Shown here: positions 42,954-54,900 of the stretch, one piece after another
How positions within the stretch are numbered: the stretch's first letter is position 1
Layout: each line of letters begins with the position of its first letter
Assembly: GCA_037176705.1 (NCBI GenBank)
Contig: CM073895.1
Span: 930,001-994,000, forward strand
Direction of reading: 5' to 3'
Origin: Molossus alvarezi
Lineage: Eukaryota; Chordata; Mammalia; Chiroptera; Molossidae
Length of the DNA: 64,000 nucleotides
Program-made: the position numbers and the translations under genes
The notes under the pieces: generated by a model
The model's database searches: none
Seen by the model: only the letters and a program-made list of their open reading frames with translations
What the model was told of the DNA's origin: nothing

Positions 42954-45900
42954 CTGGAATGAGAGTGGGAGGAGGGAGACCCTCAGCCAGCTGAGCTGCT
43001 GTCCTGCTGCCGCACCGCCCACCGCACCTGCCCAGGGCCCACACAGCAGCCCCTCCCTGCATGGGGCAGGGTGCCATCCTGCCCAGCCTTGGGCTCTTGC
43101 AGGGCTCCCTGGCCACAGTCCGAAGTACCTACATCAAAGTCAGCGGGCGGCATCCATGAGATGCTGATGGTCTTGGTCTGGCCACGGTCCACAAGGCCCT
43201 TGGAGGGCTCTATGGTGAAGCCCTTGTGCTGCAAGGACGCGATGCTGTCCAGGCTGAACTCGGCAGGCTGTGGGCATTGGAGCTGCTGGTGACTGGCCAA
43301 GCTCAGCTCGGGGACTGGGACTGGGGCGGCAGTGGGACTGGGGAGAGGGTGCCCAGTCCACCCGCCCTCTCAGCCCTGAGCAGCAGGCTGCCCACCCACC
43401 CCTATCGAGGGCTGGGGCAGTGCTGTGGTCACCTTCTTTGGGGACAGCTGGGTGCTCCGGATGCAGCCCACCTGCAGCTCGCGGGTGGCAGGTGGGGCCT
43501 GGGTGTCAGTGTCCAGCTGAATGTAGTCTAGGGTCACCAGAATGGGCTTCAGCTCCTCAGCTTCTGGCGATGGAGGGTCTGGTTGGGGGCTGGTGGGGGC
43601 GTGCAGCCACTGAGGGAGTTAGGAATAGAGGGGGAACTGGTCCCAAGGAAGGGGACCTTCCTTCTTCAGCATGGCCTCTCTGCTGGCTGAGGAGGGGGCG
43701 GGAGGGACGCGGGAGGGACCCTCAGAGGGCTCACCCTCTCTGCGCTCCAGGTCCCAGGCAAGGATCGCTGTCAGAGACTCCACAGGCACATCCAGGGGGT
43801 CTCCACCCTCCACGAACATCATGTGCTCCCGGGCCGCGCCCTTCAGGAGGATCTGCTGGGAGACTTTCTGGGGCAAGGAGCACCCAGCCTCATTCTGTGG
43901 CCCTTATGGGGCTCCCAAAGCAGCAGGACCGGGGTGTGGTCACTGGGACCAGGCCGCTGGCCTCTCCCCCTGCGGGCCGGCACTGGGCTTGGAGCCCCCA
44001 GGCATGGACCCGGGCCTCCAGGGACACGCGCCAGGGAGGAGGGGCAGGGCCGGGCTCACACGGGCGCACCTTCTCGAAGAGGAGGACCTGAAGCAGGTCG
44101 GAGTAGTACAGGCTCTCGTGGTCCGGGCTGAAGGTCACGGTGAAGTCCTGCGCCGCGCCGGGGTCCATGACGCCCTCCACTGGGACCACACTGAACACGC
44201 TCTGGCCGTTGTAGTTCTGTGTGCCTGCAGGGACCGGCGCCGCCGCGGTCCCTTGCCTTCTGCCGCCAGACCCCTCCCCGGGCCCCGCCCTCCCGGGCCC
44301 CACCCCTCCCCGGAGCCGGCCCCGCCCCATCCTGAGACCCACTCCCCGGGCCCCGCCCCACCTCGGGCCCCGCCCCATCCCGAGGCCCACCCCTCCCCGG
44401 GCTCCGCCCCATCCCGAGGCCCACCCCTCCCCGGGCTCCGCCCCATCCCGAGGCCCACCCCTCCCCGGGCTCCGCCCCATCCCGAGGCCCACCCCTCCCC
44501 GGGCTCCGCCCCATCCCTCTCCGGGCCCCGCCCATCCCGAGGCCCACCCCTCCCCGGGCTCCGCCCCATCCCTCTCCGGGCCCCGCCCCATCCCGAGGCC
44601 CACCCCTCCCCGGGCTCCGCCCCATCCATCTCCGGGCTCCGCCCCATCCCTCTCCGGGCCCCGCCCCATCCCGAGGCCCACCCCTCCCCGGGCTCCGCCC
44701 CATCCATCTCCGGGCCCCGCCCCACCTCGGGCCCCGCCCCACCCAGGCCCCGCCCCATCCCGAGGCCCACCCCTCCCCGGGCTCCGCCCCATCCCTCTCC
44801 GGGCCCCGCCCCATCCCTCTCCGGGCCCTGCCCCACCCGGGCTCCGCCCCTCACGGGGCCCACCCCTCACCGGGCTCCGCCCCACCCCGGGGCCCCACCC
44901 CTCCCTGGCTCCGCCCCACCCCCCGGCCGCCCCACCTCTCCCTGCTTACCCACGACTTCTGTCCTCTGGGTCCCCGAGCAGAGGAACTGCGGCAGCTGCT
45001 GCTGGTCCCTGCGCCGGGTGCTGGAGAGGCTGTCCAGCCGCAGGGAGAACTTGATGGGCAGCGAGGACTTGTTCTGCAGCTGCAGGGCCCGTCAGTTAGC
45101 TAACCGCGGCGGGGGCTGCTGCCGCGTCTGGCGGGCTCTGCTCCCCTCTTCCAGGCCGGGGTACCCGGCCTGAGCTGCCTTGCCTCAAGGGGGCAGCTGC
45201 TGGTGGCCTCCGACCTCCAGAGCCCCTCTTCCGCCAGGCCGGCCTTCAGCTGAACCAGCTACTGGCCGTTCTCTTCCTCCCTCCACCCCTCCTCCGGAGA
45301 GCAGCCCCTCGCAGTAAACCACTGCTGACCCTCCTCCCTCCTCCGGCTCTGCTGCCGGGCCCACCGGAGCAGGTGGGGACGCAAGCGCCGTACAGGAGGC
45401 TCGACTCCGAGGCCAGTGTGGCCCTCAGGTGCAGGGCCTGCCGCCCCACTGGCAGCCCACAGGGCAGTGTGAACTCAGTGCCAGTCTGTAAACTGCCCGC
45501 CCACGCAGCACCTGTGCTGAGCCCCCTCAACCCAGATGGGGCTGCCTTGCAAAGACCTGAGGCGGGAGCACCCGGGGGGCCTGCACCTCCATGGCCCCTG
45601 ATCCAGGCAGGCTGGACTCCCCCAGGGCGAACCCCCCCCCCCCCCCGGGCCCTGTAGTGCGCCCCACCCTGAAGCTGGAGGACACGGACTCTCTGGCGAT
45701 CACGTAGCCCATGTTGAGGACGTCCCCTTCGATGGAGCACGTGATCATGGACGCCACACCGGTGCCCACGAGGGTCAGGGACAGTGTGCCTCTCTTGGTG
45801 ATGATGTCCAGTGTCTCCTGGGCCTACAGATACCACGTCCCTTAGCACGGGGCAGACGTCTGTCCCAGGCACGCGGGAGCTCCGTCTTGGGAGCAGCGGC

Positions 45901-48900
45901 GGAGGGCCCAGGAGGACTGGCTGGTCCCAGGGCCCAGCGGGTTAGCTGCAGGCCTGGGCACAGGGTGGGCGGGTAGCAGGTGGGCAGGAGTATGGAGAGC
46001 GGGATGTGAGGTGGGCCTGGGACTCACCAGGACGCTCTCACAGGGAGAGAAGGACAGCACCAGGGCCTGGGCCTCACCCGCAGACAACTTGCTGATGGGG
46101 TTCATTAGGACAAAGGGGCCATTGGGGTTCAACACAGAGAAGTCCAGCTGAGGGCCCAGTGTCAAGGAGGGCTGGGGAGGGCTGGGCTGCAGCCCCTCGC
46201 CTGGCCCCCGCTCCCATCCCTGCCAGCCCACCCTCCTGCTGGGGATGGACAAGGATACAGACAGATCCTCGGAGGAGATGTTCTGGATGGAGACCTTCTT
46301 TATGCCTCTGTGTCCTGAAATGGGTTGGGTCACAGCCTCAGGCCTGAGTGGGCATGGGAGCCCAGGTGGTCACTTGGGGTTTGGGTTCCTGTGGGTATAT
46401 GTGTGGGGGGCTGGGCCCCACCAGGACTCACCTACAGCCACATCACCGAAGTTGGAGGTGGTCTTGCCTCTGTCGGATGTCACTATGATGGACGGTGCCA
46501 CCGATGGACACCACAGCTCCAGGTACAGAGTGTTGTGGGGACTGGTGGGGGGCAGGGCGTGCTGACACACTGTGCCCCTGTCCCCCCAGCCTGACCCCTA
46601 GCCCTGGCCCCCACCCACGCTCGCCACTGTGCCCTCACCCTTGGGACCTGGATCTGGGTTGGTAGCAGAGAAGGGACAGTGACTTTTTGGCAGACACCCC
46701 CCCGCCAGAGCACTGCACCTGAAGCTCAGGGGCTCTGTTCCCCTCCTGTCTTGGATGTCACCACTGGCGACGACACAGGGGATCACAAACTTGTCAAACT
46801 TCCCCTGGAAAGATTTGATCAGGGTGGCCCGGGCAACCCGGTATTCGTCCAAACTGGAACAAAGTGGGTAGACTGCACCTGTGCCCTCACCCCCACGCCC
46901 CCCACACACCCCCAGCCCCCAGGCCCTGCCCCACCCTCCACCAGCGGGTCCGCAGGGCTGCACGCTCATCCGGGCTGGACCATGGGGACCATGGGGGCTG
47001 TCCCACTGTTGTCTGACCAGCTGACTTCCCACTCTTCCCTGACTCCTGTGGGGGCTCCCCCACTCCAGGGTCCTGGTCAGGCACCCAACCAGAGAGCTGT
47101 GTTCCTGCATCCACAGGTGAGGGTCCAGGCCTGGCAGGTGACTCAGGCCACTGGAGCTCTCTGGGGCTCACTTTGCACCCCGGCTGCTGCGCTGGGAATG
47201 TGGGCGTCAAAGCAGCAGCATCCTCCCAGCCTGCAGAGGGAGGCTGTCCACAGGGACACCACGGGGGCCTGGGCTGGGCACATGCCCAGGAAGGGTGAGC
47301 CTGGGGGCCCGAGGCAGCCTGGATCCCGCTGTCTCTGAAGTCAGCCCAGCCCTAGACTTTCAGTCAAGTGGCTCGAAGCATCTGTCTAGGCAGTCTGTGT
47401 GTGTGTGTGTGTGTGTGGGGGGTCTCCCTGGGGACCAGGGCAGCCCGTTGGAGGGGCCTGGAGGGGAGCAGAGGGGGGCAGCCTTCTCTTGAGCCCACCT
47501 GATCGTGACATCCGGCTTCTGCAGCCTTGGGGTGTGGGAGGGGGAGGACCGGAACATTCTGTCTCTGGACTGCACCCGCAGTACCGACAGTGACAGTCTC
47601 CGTGGTTCCCGCCTGAAGGCAGTTGCCTCCCTGCGGGACTGTGAAGTAAGAGGCCGGCTGTGGGGATACCCCGGGGGCTCTGCTTGGCTAGGTAGGCCCC
47701 ACAGTCAAGGCTGTCCAGTACTTGCATCCCAGGGGCTGGAGCAATGACGACAAGCGAGGGTCCAGAGGGAAATGGGGCCCCGCGCAGACCCCGTGGGCCC
47801 GCGCGCCAACCCCAGGGCCCGCCTTCCCCAACAGAGACACTGAGCACAAAGAAGGCAGCGTGGGCCAGAGGGGTCTGGACACGCGTGCTCATGGTGAAAA
47901 CAGACACTGGGGAAGTGCACGGCGGTCCCTCCGCGTCCTGGGCAGGCGCGGGGCCTGCAGGTCTGCAGGCAGCCCTGACCCGCACAGGTTTACCCCGGCT
48001 GGGACCGTCCTTCTCTCAAGTTCACATCCTCAGACCCTTGGCGGCTCCCCTCCTGGCTGTCCCGGCTCCGTTGCTGGCTTACCTGCTCTCCTTATAACCG
48101 GACTCTGTAAGAGGAGGCCCCCCTGCTCCCTCACCCCGTCTGGGGGTGCTTTCCAGGAGGAGGGAGGGGCCTCCAGAGGAAAAGCTGTAACCTCTTAAAA
48201 GGACAAATGTCTGCCTTCCTGGCTCGGGGGAGGACTGTTCTGGGTTTGTAGAAAGCCGGCTGCCCCTCCTGCGCCCTCCTGCGCCCCCACACCCCTCTCA
48301 GCGTCCCCACTCACCGGCTTGGTCTCCCCGACTTTGTCTTTAGTCAGGGCCTGGAGGGCTTGCTGGCGGATCTGCTCGGCGGGCAGTGAGGGCTGGAAGG
48401 CCACCTGGACCAGGCATCGCTGTGGAGAGGCCGCGGCAGAGATGCCTGCCCTCAGCACCCACTGCCTCCAGCTCCTCGGCCCCTCGAGGGCCTGCTGGTA
48501 CTCTTTTTGGGGATTTCGGTTTAGCATGCCTCTTCCAGGAAGGCCTCCCTGAGCACCCCCTCCTGGAAGCTGGGGTGAGCTGCTGAGCGTGATTACCAGG
48601 CTCACCCTGCCCCGTGGGTGGGGTCCTGTGATGGAGGCCGGGCTGGCCCAGGACCGGCTCACTGTGCACTGAACGAGGGAGAAGAGAACTTCGTTCTCAA
48701 TCGTTGAGATTCAGGGGTGAGTTCCTGCACCCTGACCTGCTCCACGACCGTGGGCTCCCAGTGTCCACGTGCTCAGTGCACGTCAGGTGGGGTGTGTGGC
48801 GTGTGGGGGATGTGAGAGAGGGACAGCGAGAGGAAGAGACAGAGGGGGAGAGAGACAGGACCGGGGAGGGGACACAGGTGCAGCTGTAATAACCCCTTTG

Positions 48901-51900
48901 GGCACCATTACTTAAGCAGTATTTGCTAAATTTAATGAAATAGGCTTTAAAGAATCCTACTTACTGAAACCCGGCGGTCCCCACCCCCAGCTGCAGGTCC
49001 CCTCTCAGTCCTCTCAACGGCAGGCGCACAGTGGCTGCCACCCCTAACTTTCAAGGTCAGGAACAGCTCAGAGAGGCTGCGATCCCCTGGGGGGATGGGC
49101 GGGCTCTTTCTGCTCTACTGGGAAAAGACTAGTAGGGAAAACGGTGGATCAACCCAGGCAGACCCGCCGTGCTCCTGGGGCCCAGGCCTCTGAGCCCACT
49201 TGCCCTGAGGTCCGAGGACTGTGCCCCTCTAGAAGGCTCCCCTGCCCGAGCCCAGCCAGGCGCTTGCAGGGACAGTGTGTGGCTCCCCTGCCTGGGGCTG
49301 GGCCGCTGCGGGTCAGCTGCTGTGGTCAAGGGGGAGGAGCCAGTCTGTGGGGCCACCCCCCCCCATGGGGCCCCACTCACCTTTCCTGGCAGCACTGTCC
49401 CCACCGAGGGCGAGATGGTGATGGGCGAGTCTGGGGGCAGCAGGAACTCGAAAGACGTGGGCCCCACGGGGCAGATTTCCCCCGAACCGATGCGGGGCAC
49501 GGAGTGTGTCATCGAGTTCGTGCTCAGGTGAGAGTTGACGACGTACAGGGTGGCCACAGACGTGTCGTACAGGGAAGTGGCCGCAAACTTGATCTGGTAG
49601 TGGGACAGCTCCAGGGGCGGGTGGACACCCACAGCCCGGCAGGTCATCTTGAAGCACCTGAAGTGACCAGGAGGGGCAGGTTCAGCCAGGGGCACCTGGC
49701 TGCAGTGCACGGGGTCCCTCTGAGGCCTGGCCAGGTGCCTCTGAGTGGAGACGAGGCAGCCCCCCGAGTGTGGAGTGACTCACTCAAGGGGTGCCCAGGA
49801 CAACGACAGCAGTTGTCATAGGTTTCGTTCACTAGTCTGTTAATTTTAATGAATTTTGAACCAACTATGTGTCTCTCTGCAAACACACACACACACGCGC
49901 ACACACACAGACAGATTTATCATTCCACTTATTTACGCCTTCATTGGTCGATTCCTGTGTGTGCCCTGAATGGGGTTCAAACCCGTAACCTTGGCGTATT
50001 GGGACGATGCTCTAACCAACTGAGCTACCCAGCCAGGGCTCTGCGCACTTTTTTGTTGTTGTTGTTAATCTTCACCTGAGGATATTTTTCCATTAATTTT
50101 TAGATAGAGTGGAAGGGAGGGAGACAGGGAGAGAGAGAGAGAGAGAGAAAAACATCCATGTAAGAGAGCCGCATCGATGTGAGACAGACGCATCGAGCAG
50201 CTGCCTCCCCCATGACCCTGACCAGGGCTGGGGATTGGACCTGCAAGCCAGGTACGTGCCCTTGACGGAGAATCGAACACGCCAACTCTTCGGTTGGTGG
50301 GCCGACACTGTAACCGCTGAGCCAAACCAGCCAGGGCTCTGTGCACTTTTTAAGTGGACAGTTAAACTTTTAATCACCAGGTCAAACAGTTTCTAAGGAG
50401 GTAATGTCTGGCTTATTTTGTTAAACATTTATTAACATCTAAAAAAACAAAATGGTCTGGCTGGTGTGGCTCAGTGGCTGAGCACTGACCTGTGCATGCA
50501 GATGTCCCCAGTTCGATTCCCAGTCAGGACACATGCCCAGGTTGTGGGCCTGATCCCCAATGGGGGGCGTGCAGGAGGCGGCCAATCCATGTTCTCTCTC
50601 ATCGATGTTTCTCTCTCCCTCTCACTTTCTCTCTCTCTCAAATCAATAAAGGGAAAAAAATAAACAAAACAAAATGGATAAAGTGCTCTAGGTACAAGCA
50701 CAGAGGTGTGTACAGTCAGTTCCTTCGACCAGAGGGGCAGCGGTGTTCCAACTACTGGGAGCGGACACTCCACGCCCATCTGCGCTCCTGGCCCCACAGC
50801 ACTGTCCGCGGGACTTCATCCTGACTGCACAGCGTCTGGCGCCCTGTCCTACTTGTCTGTGGCGAGAGCGTGTTCACACGTCGCGATACTTCGAAGTAGG
50901 CATTTATGTCCTGTGACCCCAGGCTCGCGAGCACCGAGGTTCTCGTGCGCACTCAGCTGACCGAGAAGCACAGAGGAGAGTCAGCACCACTGCCTGAGCG
51001 CCATGTCCTGCAGGAAGGCAGCTGGAGCTGCCGTCTCCCAGTTGGTTCAGGTCCTGTGGCCTCTTGGCCAGGGCTTCATTTTTAGGCGGGAACAGGGATG
51101 CTCCCCAGCGTCACTCAACCCTGTGAACTTCTTTATTTTCATTTTTAACCCTCACCCAAGGATATTTTTCTATTTATCTTCAGATAGAGTGGGAGGGAGG
51201 GAGGGAGAGAGACAGAAACACTGATGTGAGAGAGACACACCAACTGGTTGCCTCCTGCATGACCCCAACCAGGGCCGGGACGAACCGCAGCGAGGCATGT
51301 GCCCTTGGCTGGAATCGAACCCGAGACTCTGGTCCACAGGCTGACGCTCTGTGAGCCGCCACAGCCAGGCTGACTTCTGCCTTCATACGCCCCAAACTCA
51401 CGGGCAGCACGTCTCCCAACGTTATTCCGGACGGTCCCCCTCTGGCACCTCACTCAGGCCCCCCGTCGTTTGTGGCTGGGAGAGAACCGAAGCCCCTGCC
51501 TGCCCCTCAGGGGTCAGGGGTCGCATCAGGCACCCGGCTGTCTCCCTGTGACCAGGAGGCAGTGGGTTTAGTGCACGACCATGAGAAAGGGCAGGATGAC
51601 CGTTCACTGTCACCCAACACAGGCTGCCAATGCGCGTCTGCTGATTGCGTACCAGCACCCCTCCAGCCTGGTCCTTCTGTTCACGTAGGTGGCTGGTGGT
51701 GGTGCTCAGCTCGGGAGTGTGCCCGGCTGGCCCTGAGCCCCGCCCTGAACATTCCCCAATTCCCAGCATCCACTACCCCTCACCCCAGGCTGCACCATGC
51801 TGATGGCAGAGAGGTTTTCCTTCTCTTTCTGTCCTTTGGAAGATTACTGCAAGATTGGGATTATTTACTGATTATTTTTTGTTAATCCTCACTCGAGGAC

Positions 51901-54900
51901 ATTTTTTTCCCATTGGTTTTTAGAGAGAGTGGAAGTGATGGGGGGGGGGGAGCAACATCGATGTGAGAGAGACACATCCATTGGTTTCCTCCTGCATGAG
52001 CCGTGAAGTGGGAATCGAACCCAAGGCAGACGCTCTAGCCACTGAGCACACTGGCCAGGGCTGTGGCTTCTCTCTCTTTATATGACTGGTCTTGCTAGGA
52101 GTAATGACTACTAATTTTTACAGAAAGAGACTTTTAGTTTTGTTGTTTTACTGTTGAATATCTGATTTCCGTTCCACTGATTTCTACTCATTGTTATGTC
52201 TTCTACTTTCGTTTTTTTTAGAGAGGAAGGGAGAGGGAGAGAGAGAAACATAGATTGGCCGCCTCCTGCATGCCCCCCACTGGGGGTTGGGCCCCCAACC
52301 TGGGCAAGGGCCCTGATGGGGAACTGAACCGGTGACCTCTTGGTGCAGGGTCGATGCTCAACCACTGAGCCACACCGGCCAGGCTCCTCCTACTTTCTTT
52401 GGGTTTCATTTGCTATAACATTTCCCTAATTCTTGAAAAGAGAGGGCAGATGGTTGATTTTGCCTGGCCAGTGCGGCTCAGTGGACGGAGCGTGGGCCCG
52501 TGGGCCCAGGTGGATGGGTCAGGGCAGGTGCCCAGGCTACAGACCCGATGATGCCCCGTCCGGGACGTGCAGGAGGCAGCCGATCCATGTTTCTCTCTCT
52601 CTCCCTTCCTCTCTTTAAAAAAATCAGTAAAAACATACTTAGAAGAAAACAGATGGCTGTTTTTCAGACTGGCCTCTTCAAGCGCCCGCCAAGCGACGCG
52701 AAGGCAAAAGGTGGATCGGGCGGAGCATACTGCCGCCAACCGGGTGGCCCGGTGTCAGCGCAGTCCGACCTCCCAGACCCGCTTCCCCGCACTTCGCGCC
52801 CGCGCCCTGCAGAGGGCGCGCTGGAGCCGCCGAGCGAGAAAAGGGCCGCAAACAGCCGCCCAAAGCTCAGCACTGACTGCACAGGGGACGAGCCAAGGAC
52901 AGGTCAAGGTCGAACAGGTCGCAGGCGGAGTCTTCAGATGAAAGGGAACCGAGCAGGGCGGGTCGCGGGGTCCCGCGGGCACTTGGACGACTTGAGCGCG
53001 GGGGAGCCAGAAAGAATCGCGAAGGAGCAGCGCAGAGATGGAGACTCCAGGAGGAGGAGCCGGGACGCAGGGACACAGCAGGTCCTTCTCCACCACAGAG
53101 AGGCCGGGGGGATGGAGGGGCCGCAGGGGAAGACGCAGCGGAGACCCATCGCATTCATAACAGGAGGCCCCAGGGGAGGAAACCAAAGCAAACATTAAGG
53201 ACAAAAATTCAAGGAAATGTTCCTGAAATAAATTAAAAAAAAATATCTGAGCCCGGCCGGTGTGACTCCGTGGATGGAGCGTCAGCCTGTGGACGGAGAG
53301 GCCGTGGTTCCATCCCGGGTCAGGGCTCCCCCGCCCATGGACTGTTTCTCTCTCTCCCCGTTCCCCTCTAAAAAAAATAATAAAACAAAAACACGTTGCC
53401 CTGGCTGGTTTGGGCTTAGCGGTTAGAGTCAGCCTTCAGACCAATGAGTCGTGGGTTTGATTCCAGCCAAGGGCACGGGCCTCGGTTGGGGTTTGTCCCC
53501 AGCCCTGGTTGGGTGGTGCAGGAGGCAGCCAGTCGATGTGTCCCTCTCACGTCGATGTTCCTCTCTCTCCCTCTCATTCTCTCTCCCTCCCTCCCTCCCT
53601 CTCTATCTGGTGATAAATAGAAAAATATCCTTGGGTGAGGATTAAAAAACAACATATTAAAAAAAAAGATTTGAAACACATGGCACACCTGGGGAAATCA
53701 ACCCAGAGCCAACACCAAAATGTGGTTTTTTTTATCCTCACCCGAGAACATCTTTTTTTGATATTTTGTTCAGATAGAGTGGGAGGGAAAGAGAGAGAGA
53801 GAGAGAAACATCGATGTGAAAGGGACACATCAAGTGGTCACCACCCACACAACCCAACCAGGGCCGGGGACAAACTGCAACCAAGGTACATGCCCTTAGC
53901 GGGAACCGAACCCAGGTCTCCCCAGACCGCAGGCCGACGCTCTAACTGCTGAGCCAAACCGGCCAGGGCCAAAATGTGTCCTTATACAATGATTGGATTG
54001 TGAGCAAGAGGAGACAGGCCCCTTGAGAGGCACCAGGGAGAAGCTCGGCTGCATCCGACTGGCACGGATGTGCTTCCTTCTGCAAGAGGGCAGCTGACAT
54101 GTCCGTGATTAAGACGCTGGAGGGAAAAAAAGGTCTGGTTTCGGCTGAGCAGAGACTTGAGTCTGAGGGCTGCAGGCATAGTGTCACCAGCGTGTGAGAG
54201 GTGAGGGTGTGACCTCGGTCACAGTCCCGGAGAAGTGACTTCTCAGCAGTGACACCTGTGAATTGGAAGCCAAGCGAACGGACTTCCCGCGGTATCTCGC
54301 ACCTTACGCCAGAATGAATCGAGGGAAACGCTGCCCCAGGCCTGGCCAGAGGAGGGGCTGGTCTGTGGGATGAGGGCTCAGCCTGACCCCGTCAGCGCTG
54401 TTCAGGGCCCTGGCAAGACCCAACAGCAACCCAGGCTAGAGCTCTGTGGGACAGGACAGAGAGGAAGGGGAGAGGGGCGGGAGCGGTCGGGCAGCAGGGC
54501 TCAAAGGGGAGGTGTCCCAACAAGGGACTAGATGCCCACACGGGGACGCTCCAGAGCAGTCCTCACCCGGCTGACAACCCCACAGCTGGTCCCTGACCCC
54601 AGACCGCCCTCTGCATCCTGCTCCATCCCCCTCTCCAGCTGTGGGGAAGGGGGCTCCAGGAGGCTCCGAGTGGGGTCCTCCCACAAGCACGCTCAAACAC
54701 ACACGTGCACACTCATGTTCACTCACACATGCACACCACACACTTATACACATGCACTCACATGCACACACGCTCATACACATGTCCACTCACACACGTC
54801 TACACATGCATACTCACATGAACTCACACACATGCATGCTCAATGCATGCATGCCCTCACGTTGCTCACAATGCTCTCATCACACGTACTCACGTGCTCG

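Noticed and set aside
43671..45173. 500-residue plus-strand frame and 240-330-residue minus-strand frames with repeated Pro/Gly-rich units
   Set aside because: They are readings of the 34-bp minisatellite and cross true CFAP74 exons in the wrong frame or strand.
46598..46718. Extension of the CFAP74 window exon 11 frame past 46,719
   Set aside because: The frame stays open, but only the donor AGCTTCAG|GTGCAG keeps phase with window exon 12 (split Ser codon).
52500..53198. 232-residue plus-strand frame
   Set aside because: Starts inside a SINE and runs through CpG-rich DNA; no splice sites or family resemblance.
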